A stretch of DNA of 64,000 bases from assembly GCF_000284295.1 (NCBI RefSeq), contig NC_017093.1, positions 1,550,001-1,614,000 on the forward strand, given 5' to 3'. Positions 45,833 to 53,589 of this stretch are shown piece by piece (the first letter of the stretch is position 1; each line of letters begins with the position of its first letter). Below the pieces are notes generated by a model. It was not told the DNA's origin, searched no databases, and saw nothing but the letters and a program-made list of their open reading frames with translations. The stretch is from Actinoplanes missouriensis 431 (lineage in GTDB: Bacteria; Actinomycetota; Actinomycetes; Mycobacteriales; Micromonosporaceae). The position numbers were made by a program, and so were the translations under genes.

Positions 45833-45905
45833 CAGCGGCGTCAGACCGGGTAGATCCGGCCGGCGCGTTTGTGACAGCGGTCAGGCCGGGCCGATCCGGT
45901 CGGCG
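45829..45905. repeat. Direct duplication spanning two convergent stop codons
   Basis: Copy 1 (45829-45865) and copy 2 (45871-45905) share about 31 of 35 positions. Both begin GTGACAGCGG. Copy 1 carries the TGA of the VWA gene (45830-45832). Copy 2 carries TCA (45881-45883), the stop of the minus-strand desaturase gene. Confidence 0.85.
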
Positions 45906-47314
45906 ACGATCTGGGCGGACAGGGTGACCATCGGCAACCCGCCGCCCGGATGCGCCGAGCCGCCCACCAGGAACAATCCGCGTACCGGCCCCTGGTTCGC
46001 CGGCCGCACCAGGCCTCCCGCCGTGCCGTAGATCGAGCCGCCCGGCGCGCCCGCCGCGTCCGCCAGGTCGGCCGGCGTTCGGATCTCGGTGAACTCCAGC
46101 CGGTCCCGCACGTCCAGCCCGCGCCGGGCCAGCACGTCCAGCAGATGCCTGCCGTAAGCGTCGGCGAGCCCCGGCCGCCGCCAGTCCACAGCGGACCACG
46201 CAGTGCCGTGCCGCGCCGCGTTGACCAGCACGAACCACGCCTCGCAGCCGGCCGGGTGAACCGACGGATCCTCGGCCCGGGTGACGAAGATGGCCGGGTC
46301 GTCGACCGGGCGGGCCCGCCGCGACGCCGAGCCGAAGATCGCGTCGAACTCGGCGTCGTAGTCGTGCGGGAAGAACACCGTGTGGTGCGCCAGTGACGGG
46401 GTCTCCCCGCGGACGCCGAGCAGCATCACGAACCCGCCGAGACTGCGGTCGGTCAGCCCGGTCAGCCGGCCCGGCGACGGCAGCAGATCGCGGTAGAGCA
46501 CCGAGGCGTCCACGTTGGAGACGATTGCGTCGGCGCGCACGAACTCGCCGGACTCCAGGGTGACGCCCCGCACGGCGCTGTCCGCGTCGATTCGGGCGAC
46601 CGGGGTGGAGAGCTTCACCCGTACCCCCAATTGTGCGCACCGGGCGTGCAGCGCGTCGCCGAGCGTGCCCAATCCGCCGTCCAGATACCACCCACCGTGT
46701 GTGAGCTCGGCATACGGGATGGCGGCAAGCGCCGCAGGCGCGCGACGCGGATCGGTGCCGGTATATGTCGCATACCTATCCAGCAACATCCGCAGCCGCC
46801 GATCCCGCAGATAGCTGCGCCCCAGCGACCGCAACGACCGCCCCGGAGCGATAGCCGCGAGATCACCGATCCGCCAGGAGAGCCGCGCCAGTGACGCCGC
46901 GCTCACCGGACGCCGCAGCACCGAATCCCACGATGCGTGCCAGATCCGCGCCGCCCGCCGCCAGAACCGATCCCAGTCCCCGGCCGCCTCCGCGCCGAGC
47001 GCCGCCCCGATCCGCTCCAGAAAGACACTGTGCACCGACGACGAATCGAGCACCGTCCGATCCGGGAACACGTGCCGCACCACCGGATCCAGCGCCCGCG
47101 GCCGAAGACCCAGCTCCAGATCGTCGAAGACCTGCGGCAGCGTGAGCAGGCTCGGCCCGGTGTCGAACCGATACCCGTCCCGCTCAAGAACGGCCAGCTT
47201 CCCCCCGACACCGGCCGCCCGCTCGAACACCGTCACCCGATGCCCCTGCCCCGCCAGCCGCACGGCGGCGGCAAGCCCCCCGACCCCCGCGCCGATAACC
47301 ACGATGTCACTCAC
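45881..47314 (-). CDS. Carotenoid desaturase (CrtI/CrtD family)
   Basis: A 477-residue FAD-dependent phytoene-desaturase-family protein. The N-terminal dinucleotide motif is VVIGAGVGGLAAAVRLAGQG, followed by VFERAAGVGGKLAVLERDGY and FDTGPSLLTLP, all hallmarks of CrtI-type enzymes. The C-terminal flavin motif is GLFLVGGSAHPGGGLPMVTL. Clustering with a glycosyltransferase and a CruF-type hydratase suggests a CrtD-like 3,4-desaturase acting after lycopene, but CrtI function cannot be excluded. ATG 47314 follows a 665-bp gap of C-rich and repeated sequence. Its stop lies in a direct repeat shared with the convergent VWA gene. Confidence 0.88.
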   Translation of the reverse strand: MSDIVVIGAGVGGLAAAVRLAGQGHRVTVFERAAGVGGKLAVLERDGYRFDTGPSLLTLPQVFDDLELGLRPRALDPVVRHVFPDRTVLDSSSVHSVFLERIGAALGAEAAGDWDRFWRRAARIWHASWDSVLRRPVSAASLARLSWRIGDLAAIAPGRSLRSLGRSYLRDRRLRMLLDRYATYTGTDPRRAPAALAAIPYAELTHGGWYLDGGLGTLGDALHARCAQLGVRVKLSTPVARIDADSAVRGVTLESGEFVRADAIVSNVDASVLYRDLLPSPGRLTGLTDRSLGGFVMLLGVRGETPSLAHHTVFFPHDYDAEFDAIFGSASRRARPVDDPAIFVTRAEDPSVHPAGCEAWFVLVNAARHGTAWSAVDWRRPGLADAYGRHLLDVLARRGLDVRDRLEFTEIRTPADLADAAGAPGGSIYGTAGGLVRPANQGPVRGLFLVGGSAHPGGGLPMVTLSAQIVADRIGPA

Positions 47315-47523
47315 GCTCCCATGATCCGGCCCCTTCCGCCGGTACGCTCATCGGCCCCACAAACGCCATAGCCCCTCCCGCCCCCGCAACCCCTGACGCC
47401 CCCTTCCGCCGGCGCCCAAGGCCGCCGGCCCCGGCGCCCCCTCCAGCCCCCGGACCCGTCCCGCCCGTCCCCCGGTCCCCACCAGAAGCCGCCCCCCGCA
47501 GCCGGTGCAACTCCCGCACGGCC

Positions 47524-47649
47524 GAGCCGTAGCGTAGGCAGGTGATCAAGCTGGGTTAGCCGCGCTCAGCCACGGCTCGCGTCCCCGAGCCGTGGTGCAG
47601 GCAGGTGATCAAGCCGGGATAACCGTGCCTAGCGACGGCTCGCGTCCCC
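47524..47649. repeat. 63-bp tandem duplication (unit A)
   Basis: Copy 1 is 47524-47586 and copy 2 is 47587-47649. Both begin GAGCCGT, share GGCAGGTGATCAAGC and end GGCTCGCGTCCCC. The junction (end of copy 1, start of copy 2) forms the inverted repeat CACGGCTCG...CGAGCCGTG. Confidence 0.9.
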
Positions 47650-47680
47650 CGGTCGCGGCGAGCGGCTGGCGATAGTGGAC

Positions 47681-47782
47681 GAGAGCACACGCAACGCGAT
47701 TGTGTGCCTCCACCCACGCCATAGCAGGGATGAGAGCACACGATCCGCTTCCGTGCGCCCTCATCGACGCACCACCGAAGCG
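47681..47782. repeat. 51-bp degenerate tandem duplication (unit B)
   Basis: Copies start at 47681 and 47732 with GAGAGCACACG; the remainder is similar but diverged. In one plus-strand frame the unit reads as a 17-residue repeat beginning DESTR, though no gene with a start and a ribosome-binding site fits it. Confidence 0.75.
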
Positions 47783-47815
47783 CAAGGGCGACAAGTCCGA
47801 CATGTGACCGTAGGC

Positions 47816-47953
47816 GGCGCTACGGCCTGGGCCACGACGTCCAGCCGCTGGCGACCCGAGCTCAGCCACCCGCACGCCCAGAGTGGCGCTACGGCCCGAA
47901 GCCACGACGTGCAGCGCCGGGAAGCCAGAACTCAGCCACCCGCTCAGCGGGAG
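47816..47953. repeat. 69-bp tandem duplication (unit C)
   Basis: Copies start at 47816 and 47885 with GGCGCTACGGCC, share GCCACGACGT and CTCAGCCACCCGC, and are separated by 69 bp. A partial third start (GGAACTACGG) follows at about 47954. Confidence 0.85.
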
Positions 47954-47979
47954 CGGAACTACGGTGCGGGGTGAGGAAG

Positions 47980-49050
47980 CTAAACCGCCCGTCCCCGCCA
48001 CCGCAACGCCCCCCGACGCTTCATGGAGAACGACCGGATCACCAACCCGGCGAACACCACCACCGACACCGGATGCAGCAGCGAATCCGGGAACGCCCGA
48101 CCCCCCGTAGCCACAGCGCTCACCATCCGCCCGGCCACACCCACCCCATAGGCGACCACCGCCCACCACCCCGTCACGATCAGGAGGGGCGGAACAACGT
48201 ACAAGAGCAGAAGCAGGACCACGACGGCGGCCGCACCCGACGCGGAACCGAACGAGGCCCAGAGCGACTTGCCATACCCGTCAGCCAGCTCACCCCACGA
48301 CTCGTACATCCGGCATTCGGCCAGCCTCGACCCGTCAGCCAGCGCGATCCGGCCACCGGATCGTTTCACCGCGCGGGCCAGCCCGATGTCCTCCAGGATG
48401 TCGTCGCGGACCGCGGCGTGCCCACCGGCCTGCTCATACCCGGCCCGGTCCACGACAAGCCACTGCCCACCGGCGGCGGCGAGTGACGGGCGCGGCGAAC
48501 GTTCCATGGCGCGCAGCGGCAGGAAGGTCAGCCACGACCATTGCAGCAGCGGCTGCACCAGACGGCCCGAACCGACGATCCGGGGGTACGGCGACAGCAG
48601 CGTCACCTTTTCATCCCGCAGCAGCGTGGCAGCCCCGGCGATCGCATCCGGTTCCAGGATGACGTCGGCGTCGACGAAGACCAGCACGTCGGCGTCGCCG
48701 GCCGCCGCGGCGAGCTGGTGGCACGCATGGGGTTTGCCGAGCCAGCCGTCCGGCGGCGCGACCCCGTGATGCAGGCGCACCCGGTCACCGGCGACCGCGC
48801 GGACCACGTCCGCGGTGCCGTCGGTGGAGCCGTCGTCGAGCACGTGGATGGTCAGGTTCGGCACGCCGCGCTGGGCCAGCAGGGACTCCAGGCAGGGCGT
48901 GACCCGGCCGGCCTCGTCGCGCAGCGGCAGCAGGACGGCGATGTGCTCGTCGGTGACCGCGTCGCGGCGCGGGCGGCGCAGCAGCAGCGCGTTGACTGCG
49001 GTGTGCGTGGTGAGCAGCACCAACGGTACGAGCAGGAGCCAGCCGATCAC
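47980..49050 (-). CDS. Family 2 glycosyltransferase (carotenoid cluster)
   Basis: A 356-residue membrane glycosyltransferase. An N-terminal helix (WLLLVPLVLLTTHTAVNALL) is followed by the GT-A fold: IAVLLPLRDEAGRVTPCLES, LDDGSTDGTADVV, and the DxD metal site in VLVFVDADVILEPDA. QWLVVDRAGYEQAGGHAAVR and DDILEDIGLARAVKRSGG match the acceptor/Q-x-x-R-W region. Two or three hydrophobic segments close the C-terminus. GTG 49050 overlaps the CruF stop by GTGA. Position beside a CruF-type hydratase suggests it glycosylates a 1'-hydroxy carotenoid, like CruC in gamma-carotene-derived glycosides. Confidence 0.87.
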   Translation of the reverse strand: MIGWLLLVPLVLLTTHTAVNALLLRRPRRDAVTDEHIAVLLPLRDEAGRVTPCLESLLAQRGVPNLTIHVLDDGSTDGTADVVRAVAGDRVRLHHGVAPPDGWLGKPHACHQLAAAAGDADVLVFVDADVILEPDAIAGAATLLRDEKVTLLSPYPRIVGSGRLVQPLLQWSWLTFLPLRAMERSPRPSLAAAGGQWLVVDRAGYEQAGGHAAVRDDILEDIGLARAVKRSGGRIALADGSRLAECRMYESWGELADGYGKSLWASFGSASGAAAVVVLLLLLYVVPPLLIVTGWWAVVAYGVGVAGRMVSAVATGGRAFPDSLLHPVSVVVFAGLVIRSFSMKRRGALRWRGRAV

Positions 49051-49808
49051 ACGAGTGTCCGGGCCGGGCGGCGCAGACGCGCGATCAGCGGCAGGACCGC
49101 CGCGCCCATCACCACTCCGCCCCACGCCGCCGACGCGGGCAGGTCGAGGAAGACCGCGTGGGCGAGGACCGACGAGGCGTAGGTCCAGAGCCAGAGGGCG
49201 AGCATCGGGGTGTCGGTGGGAGCGGGTTCGGTGACGCGGGACGTGGCGGAGAGGGCCGTCATCAGCAGCAGCGCGAACCCGAGCCAGCCCAGGTAGTTGC
49301 TGATCGGGATGCCGGGGACGCCGGGCAGGGCGGGCACCGGGTCGTGCCAGCGCCAATATCCCTCGGCCACCATCTGCGGGTCGAGGAAGAGGTCCCAGGC
49401 GGCGAGCCCGGCGGCGGCCAGGAGGATCCGGGGGAGGCGGGCGCGTGTCACCCGGACCGCGGCGAGCCAGGCCGGCCAGGCCATCCAGGTCCAGGCCAGC
49501 GGGATGATCAGCGGGACGCCGAGGATCTTCGGGCCGAGTTCACCGGAGTAGTCGTAGGTGCCGAACGGGAAACCCGTCGCCACCCCGATCGCCTCCACCG
49601 CGAACCCGCCCAGCGTCGCCGCGCCGACCAGCGCCAGGGCCGCGCGCCGGCCGCGGGTCAGCAGCGCGTGCGACACGGACAGGACCACGCCGATCAGCAC
49701 GGTGGCGACGGTCAGGCCGGCCCGGAGGTCGCCGGAGGTCAGCGGGTAGCAGATCTGCGCGAGGATCAGGCCGCCGAGCAGCCACCAGGGGAGGAGTCTC
49801 GTGCTCAG
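49047..49808 (-). CDS. cruF: Carotenoid biosynthesis membrane protein (CruF-type 1',2'-hydratase), CTG start
   Basis: A 253-residue integral membrane protein of the CruF/DUF422 family, which hydrates the psi end of carotenoids. Family segments are GGFAVEAIGVATGFPFGTYD, LGPKILGVPLIIPLAWTWMA and WDLFLDPQMVAEGYWRW, with about seven hydrophobic stretches. Homology continues N-terminal to the first GTG (49700) as STRLLPWWLLGGLILAQICY, and no ATG, GTG or TTG is available there. A CTG at 49808 overlaps the upstream TGA as CTGA and has GGAG 5 bases before it, so I propose CTG initiation. Second in the operon after the GNAT gene; overlaps the glycosyltransferase start by 4 bases. Confidence 0.85.
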   Translation of the reverse strand: MSTRLLPWWLLGGLILAQICYPLTSGDLRAGLTVATVLIGVVLSVSHALLTRGRRAALALVGAATLGGFAVEAIGVATGFPFGTYDYSGELGPKILGVPLIIPLAWTWMAWPAWLAAVRVTRARLPRILLAAAGLAAWDLFLDPQMVAEGYWRWHDPVPALPGVPGIPISNYLGWLGFALLLMTALSATSRVTEPAPTDTPMLALWLWTYASSVLAHAVFLDLPASAAWGGVVMGAAVLPLIARLRRPARTLV

Positions 49809-50368
49809 TGTTTCTCCTCGGCCAGCCGGTCGGCGAGCGGCAGCTCCCGACCGAGGATTGCGAAGGCCCGCTCGTCACCGGGGAAGTAGAAGCTGCGCAG
49901 CACGTCGGTGAAGCCGAACGTCCGGTACAGCCGCCAGGCCCGGGACGCCCGCTCGTCGGCCTCCGGTGTGGACAGCAGGACGGTCCGGCCCTTCGCCATC
50001 GCGAGCAGGGCGCGCAGCTGGCGGGAGCCGAGGCCGTGCCCCTGGGCGGCCGGGCGGACGTGCAGCTCGACGACCTCGAAACAGTCCGGCAGCCAGTGTT
50101 TGCGGCCGGGCTCGTCCAGCGCCGAGCGGACCTGGTCGTGCCACCACTGGCCGGGCTGGGAGGTGTATCCGTACCCGAAACCGGCGAGCCGGCCCTCCGG
50201 GGTGAGCGTCGCGACCGCGCGGAAACCGGGCCGGCGCACGTGGGAGCCGATGTAGCCGCGGCGGGTCTGCAGCAGCTCCGGCCGGTAACCCATCGCCTCT
50301 CCGTAGACCGCGACCACGTCGTCGAGCCGTCGCAGCAGGTCGTCCGGCTGCCAAGCAACGAGCCTCAT
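49805..50368 (-). CDS. GNAT-family N-acetyltransferase
   Basis: A 187-residue GNAT protein. The acetyl-CoA-binding core is VVELHVRPAAQGHGLGSRQL (Q-x-x-G-x-G), with ADERASRAWRLYRTFGFTDV as the C-terminal motif. ATG 50368 overlaps the stop of the CrtA-like gene by ATGA, and the CTGA at its own end couples it to the CruF-type gene, so it belongs to the carotenoid operon. A role in carotenoid tailoring is not known for GNAT enzymes; it may instead be a resident self-contained gene. Substrate unknown. Confidence 0.87.
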   Translation of the reverse strand: MRLVAWQPDDLLRRLDDVVAVYGEAMGYRPELLQTRRGYIGSHVRRPGFRAVATLTPEGRLAGFGYGYTSQPGQWWHDQVRSALDEPGRKHWLPDCFEVVELHVRPAAQGHGLGSRQLRALLAMAKGRTVLLSTPEADERASRAWRLYRTFGFTDVLRSFYFPGDERAFAILGRELPLADRLAEEKH

Positions 50369-51024
50369 GCTTTCGTATGCTCCCATCCCAGGACGGACCG
50401 GTCGCCGCTGATGTCGAGCACCGCGAAACGGGCGAAGAGTTCCTCGGCGTACCAGCGGTCTGTCGGGGTGCGGGCGATCGCGGCGCGGTGCTGCGGCTGA
50501 CGGTACGCGAACGCGGTCAGGTCCGTCGCGCTGCGCCACACGCTCACCGTGCCTTGCCAGCCGATCGGCGCCTCGCCGATGCCGAACCGGGCGAGCAGGC
50601 CGGGGGCGGCCGCGAGCTCCCGGGTGATCGGTGGGACGGCCGTCCAGAACCGCAGGGCGCGGGTGGGACGCAGCCGGGCCCGGGTGATCGCCAGCAGCGG
50701 GCCGTCGGCTTTGCGCCCGGTCGGCTGGAACGGCTCCCGGCCGGACCACCGGCCGCGACTGACCAGGGGTTCCAGATCGACGCGCGCCTGTGCCACGGCG
50801 ATGGCGTCCCAGGACGGGTATCGCACCGGCCGGTCGCTCACCGTGATCGCGGCCCAGCGGGTCAGGTCGGAGTCGCCCGGTCCGAAGGTGCGGCCGGTGC
50901 CCGTACCCAGGAATTTGCCGAAACGGACACCCGGGAGAGCGCGCCGGGCGAAGGCCATGCGCAGCATGGCGGAGCCGACGGCGCGGCGAGGTATACGCCA
51001 GACATGCAGGCTGACCAGGTCCAT
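50365..51024 (-). CDS. Spheroidene monooxygenase-like protein (CrtA family)
   Basis: A 219-residue protein resembling CrtA-type carotenoid ketolases. Typical segments are VRFGKFLGTGTGRTFGPGDS, DLTRWAAITVSDRPVRYPSW, GIGEAPIGWQGTVSVWRS and FAYRQPQHRAAIARTPTDRW ending YAEELFARFAVL. No membrane helix. ATG 51024 is 9 bp after the YbaK stop, and the stop overlaps the GNAT start (ATGA). In photosynthetic bacteria CrtA adds a 2-keto group; in actinobacteria the homologues sit in carotenoid clusters but the reaction is not established to my knowledge. It is the first carotenoid gene of the minus-strand operon. Confidence 0.83.
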   Translation of the reverse strand: MDLVSLHVWRIPRRAVGSAMLRMAFARRALPGVRFGKFLGTGTGRTFGPGDSDLTRWAAITVSDRPVRYPSWDAIAVAQARVDLEPLVSRGRWSGREPFQPTGRKADGPLLAITRARLRPTRALRFWTAVPPITRELAAAPGLLARFGIGEAPIGWQGTVSVWRSATDLTAFAYRQPQHRAAIARTPTDRWYAEELFARFAVLDISGDRSVLGWEHTKA

Positions 51025-51033
51025 CGTCGGCGA

Positions 51034-51504
51034 TCAGGCGACCGGCGCGGGGGTTCCCGCGGTCACCCGGACCAGTTCCGGGTAGGTGATCGGGAAAACC
51101 GACTGGGGTACGCCGGCGGCCGCCCACACCACCGGGTACTGCTCCAGGTCGACGTCGATCAGCGTGCGGACCGGTTTGGGATGGCCGAGGGGCGCGACCC
51201 CGCCGATCGCCTGACCGGTGTGCCGGCGGACGAACTCGGGGGTGGCCCGTTTCAGCTTGCCGACGCCGAGCAGCACGGCGACCTTCGCGGTGTCGACCCG
51301 GTGCGCGCCCGAGGTGAGCACGAGCAGCGGCTCACCGTCCGCGTCAAAGATCAGCGAGTTGGCGATCTGGCCGACCTCGATGCCGAGCGCCGCGGCGGCG
51401 AGGGCGGCGGTGTGCACGGCCTCGTCCAGGATGACGATCTCGGCGGTGGCGCCGGCGCTCTCCAGGGCGTCGCGGACCGCCGTCACGTTGGGGTGGTTCT
51501 GCAT
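51034..51504 (-). CDS. YbaK/EbsC-type aminoacyl-tRNA deacylase
   Basis: A 156-residue editing-domain protein that hydrolyses mischarged prolyl-tRNA in its family. The fold runs from TAEIVILDEAVHTAALAAAA through QIANSLIFDADGEPLLVLTS, DTAKVAVLLGVGKLKRATPE (with the catalytic Lys of the YbaK group) to TGQAIGGVAPLGHPKPVRTL. The start is ATG 51504. It follows the SDR gene by 3 bp and precedes the CrtA-like gene by 9 bp, so it is cotranscribed with both, although its role is unrelated to pigment synthesis. Cys-tRNA(Pro) is the best-known substrate. Confidence 0.92.
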   Translation of the reverse strand: MQNHPNVTAVRDALESAGATAEIVILDEAVHTAALAAAALGIEVGQIANSLIFDADGEPLLVLTSGAHRVDTAKVAVLLGVGKLKRATPEFVRRHTGQAIGGVAPLGHPKPVRTLIDVDLEQYPVVWAAAGVPQSVFPITYPELVRVTAGTPAPVA

Positions 51505-51507
51505 GAT

Positions 51508-52320
51508 CTATCCCGTCGCCTCGGCGATTCTCTCCCAGAGCTTGGCAGCCAGCGCGTCGTCGCGAGCGTGCGGGGCGGGCTCGGCCGGTTTGTCCCGGCC
51601 CACGTAGTAACCGCCCTGGACCAGGTCGGCCTTCGGCGCGGTGGACAGCCAGACCAGCAGCTCGCCGGCCTTCTCCGGGGTGACCAGGCCGGGCGCGTAC
51701 TTGTAGAAGAGCCGCACCACGCGGCCGGCGCCGAAGTTGCTGCGCACCACGCCCGGGTGGAACGACACGCTGGTGATGTCCGGCCAGCGGCGGGCCGCCT
51801 CGGCCGCGAAGAGGATGTTGGCCGCCTTGCTGGCGCCGTAGGCCTGCCACGCGCTGTATTTCTCCGGGTCGCCGGCGAGGCGCTCCGGATCGGGTTTGCC
51901 CTGCACGTGCGCGCGGGACGCGGTGTTCACCACCCGGGCGTCGCGCAGCCGCTCCCGCAGCAGGCTGGTCAGCAGGAACGGCGACAGGTGATTGCCCTGC
52001 ATCGTCGCCTCGAACCCGTCGGCCGTCCGCCGGTACTCGCCGACCATGCCACCGGCGTTGTTCGCCAGCACGTCGATCCGGGGCAGGCTGGTCAGCAGGT
52101 GGTCGGCCAGCGTGCGTACCTCGGCGAAGGATTCGAAATCGGCGCGGAAGCGCCCCGGCTCGCGCCCGCCGCCCGCCTCGCGCACCCGGGCCACCGCGGC
52201 GGCCAGGCGCTGCGGGTCCCGGCCCACCAGCACGACGTCGTCGCCCAGAGCCGCGAACTGCTCGGCGGCGGCGAGCCCGACACCCGAGCTGCCGCCGGTC
52301 ACCACGATGGTCCGTCCCAC
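51508..52320 (-). CDS. Short-chain dehydrogenase/reductase
   Basis: A 270-residue SDR. The NAD(P)-binding motif is TGGSSGVGLAAAEQFAALGD (TGxxxGxG). NNAGGMVGEYRRT is the NNAG motif. The catalytic site is Ser in VVNTASRAH with YGASKAA (YxxxK) at about residue 165. HPGVVRSNF follows. It resembles the retinol-dehydrogenase/WW-domain-oxidoreductase-like SDR group. GTG 52320 has GAGGAGG 7 bases upstream, within the 3' end of the MFS gene. It lies 10 bp after the MFS stop and 3 bp before YbaK. Substrate unknown. Confidence 0.9.
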   Translation of the reverse strand: MGRTIVVTGGSSGVGLAAAEQFAALGDDVVLVGRDPQRLAAAVARVREAGGGREPGRFRADFESFAEVRTLADHLLTSLPRIDVLANNAGGMVGEYRRTADGFEATMQGNHLSPFLLTSLLRERLRDARVVNTASRAHVQGKPDPERLAGDPEKYSAWQAYGASKAANILFAAEAARRWPDITSVSFHPGVVRSNFGAGRVVRLFYKYAPGLVTPEKAGELLVWLSTAPKADLVQGGYYVGRDKPAEPAPHARDDALAAKLWERIAEATG

Positions 52321-52330
52321 ACTGCCTCCT

Positions 52331-53521
52331 CTACGCCGGAGCCATGGTCGCATGTCCGCTGCTCATCCGCCTCCTGCGCAGCGCCGGAGCCAGCGCCAGC
52401 GTGACCACGATCGAGGCCGAGGCCATCGCGGCGATCGCGACGCCGGGCGCGGTGTGCTCGGCCACCGTCCCGGCCAGCGCCGCGCAGACGGCCTGCATGG
52501 TCAGCATGCCGGAGGTGTGCAGGCCCAGCGCCTGCCCGCGGGTTTCCGGCGGGGTGATCGCGACGAGGCCTTCCTGCAGCAGCAGCGTCGAACAGTAGCC
52601 GACCGACGCGGCCGCGGCGGCGAACGCGGCGATCGGCAGCGGAGGATCAAGAACGAAGAGCAGATAGGGTACGGCGAGAAGCAGTCGCAGCAACGGCGCG
52701 AGTCGCGTCCGCCACCGCGGGGTCAGGTACCGCCCGGCCAGCACGTCACCGGCGAGCATGCCGGCCGCCGCGGCCGCCAGCAGGACACCCGCCCCCGAGG
52801 ACGACCACGGGACGAAGAGTGCCTCACAGCCGACGATCAGTCCGTTCGGGATCCACAGGGCGAGATAGATCGGGCGTACGCCGGGAATCGCCCACAAGCG
52901 ACGGTTGACCCGCCAGGTCTCGGCGACCGAAGGCCGCCCCGCCGCGCGCGGAGCGCGCCGGGACAGGCCGAACCGGGCCACCACGGCCGCCAGGAGGTGC
53001 AGGCCCGCACCGGCCAGCAGGGTCTGGCCCGGCGAGAGCACCAGCACCAGCAGGCCACCGGTGGCGAAGCCGGCGATCTGCATGGTGCCGGTCGAGATGT
53101 TCAGCGCCGAGCGCCCCAGCAGATAGGCCCGTTCCGGCACGATCTCGGTGAGCAGCCCGCCCCGGACGCCGCCGGCCACCGAGCCGGCCAGACCCATGCC
53201 CAGCAGCACGCCGAAGACGGCCACGGTCGGTGGCGTGGTCGAGAGGATCGCCACCAGGGTGGCGGTGACCAGGGCCAGGCTGCTGATCGCGGCGCGCGGC
53301 GGCAGCCGGTCCGCGGCCGAGAGCAGCAGCGTGGCGCCGGCCAGCTGGGCGATCGAGGGGCCGAACATGCTCAGCGCGGTGAGCAGCGGCGAGCCGGTGC
53401 TGCGGTAGACGGCGGTGGCGAGGGCCAGGCCGGTCACGGTGCTCGCGGCGTTCTGCACGCAGGCCGTGGTGAAGAGGGCGGTGAACTCGCGGTTCCGGAA
53501 CAGATCGCGATAGGTCTGCAT
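52331..53521 (-). CDS. MFS transporter (DHA3-like exporter)
   Basis: A 396-residue, roughly 12-helix MFS protein, probably an exporter. It begins YRDLFRNREFTALFTTACVQ, typical of the DHA3/MFS-1 group, and has GLLTEIVPERAYLLGRSALN and a mid-loop RRAPRAAGRPSVAETWRVNR. ATG 53521. It heads a minus-strand operon (MFS, SDR, YbaK and the carotenoid genes) and is divergent from an ArsR-family regulator with a palindromic site between, so it is the likely target of that regulator. Substrate unknown. Confidence 0.88.
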   Translation of the reverse strand: MQTYRDLFRNREFTALFTTACVQNAASTVTGLALATAVYRSTGSPLLTALSMFGPSIAQLAGATLLLSAADRLPPRAAISSLALVTATLVAILSTTPPTVAVFGVLLGMGLAGSVAGGVRGGLLTEIVPERAYLLGRSALNISTGTMQIAGFATGGLLVLVLSPGQTLLAGAGLHLLAAVVARFGLSRRAPRAAGRPSVAETWRVNRRLWAIPGVRPIYLALWIPNGLIVGCEALFVPWSSSGAGVLLAAAAAGMLAGDVLAGRYLTPRWRTRLAPLLRLLLAVPYLLFVLDPPLPIAAFAAAAASVGYCSTLLLQEGLVAITPPETRGQALGLHTSGMLTMQAVCAALAGTVAEHTAPGVAIAAMASASIVVTLALAPALRRRRMSSGHATMAPA

Positions 53522-53562
53522 GACCGCCGAGTTTTCGCCTGGTCGTTCGATCCCGGTTAATG

Positions 53563-53580
53563 TTTCGCGCAGGCGCGAAA
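53563..53580. promoter_or_regulatory. Operator-like palindrome between ArsR and MFS genes
   Basis: TTTCGCGC-AG-GCGCGAAA: perfect 8-bp arms, 9 bp before the ArsR GTG (53590). Probable autoregulatory site of the ArsR-type protein. Confidence 0.7.
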
Positions 53581-53589
53581 GGTGGGGTC

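Larger units (their letters stand above)
47315..47979. other. 665-bp non-coding gap, C-rich then repeat-rich
   Basis: No credible gene is found between the desaturase start (47314) and the glycosyltransferase stop (47980). 47340-47520 is strongly C-rich on the plus strand, with several runs of three to five C. 47524-47960 holds three unrelated sequence units, each present twice in tandem. Confidence 0.7.

Noticed and set aside
47609..48169. 186-residue minus-strand frame over the intergenic repeats
   Set aside because: It runs through duplicated units and into the glycosyltransferase 3' end, has no ribosome-binding site, and its apparent peptide repeats are explained by DNA units whose lengths are multiples of three.
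53560..53589. ATG 53560 as start of the ArsR-type regulator
   Set aside because: It would put the palindromic operator inside the coding region and lacks a ribosome-binding site; GTG 53590 has AAAGGTGGGG upstream and fits the family N-terminus.
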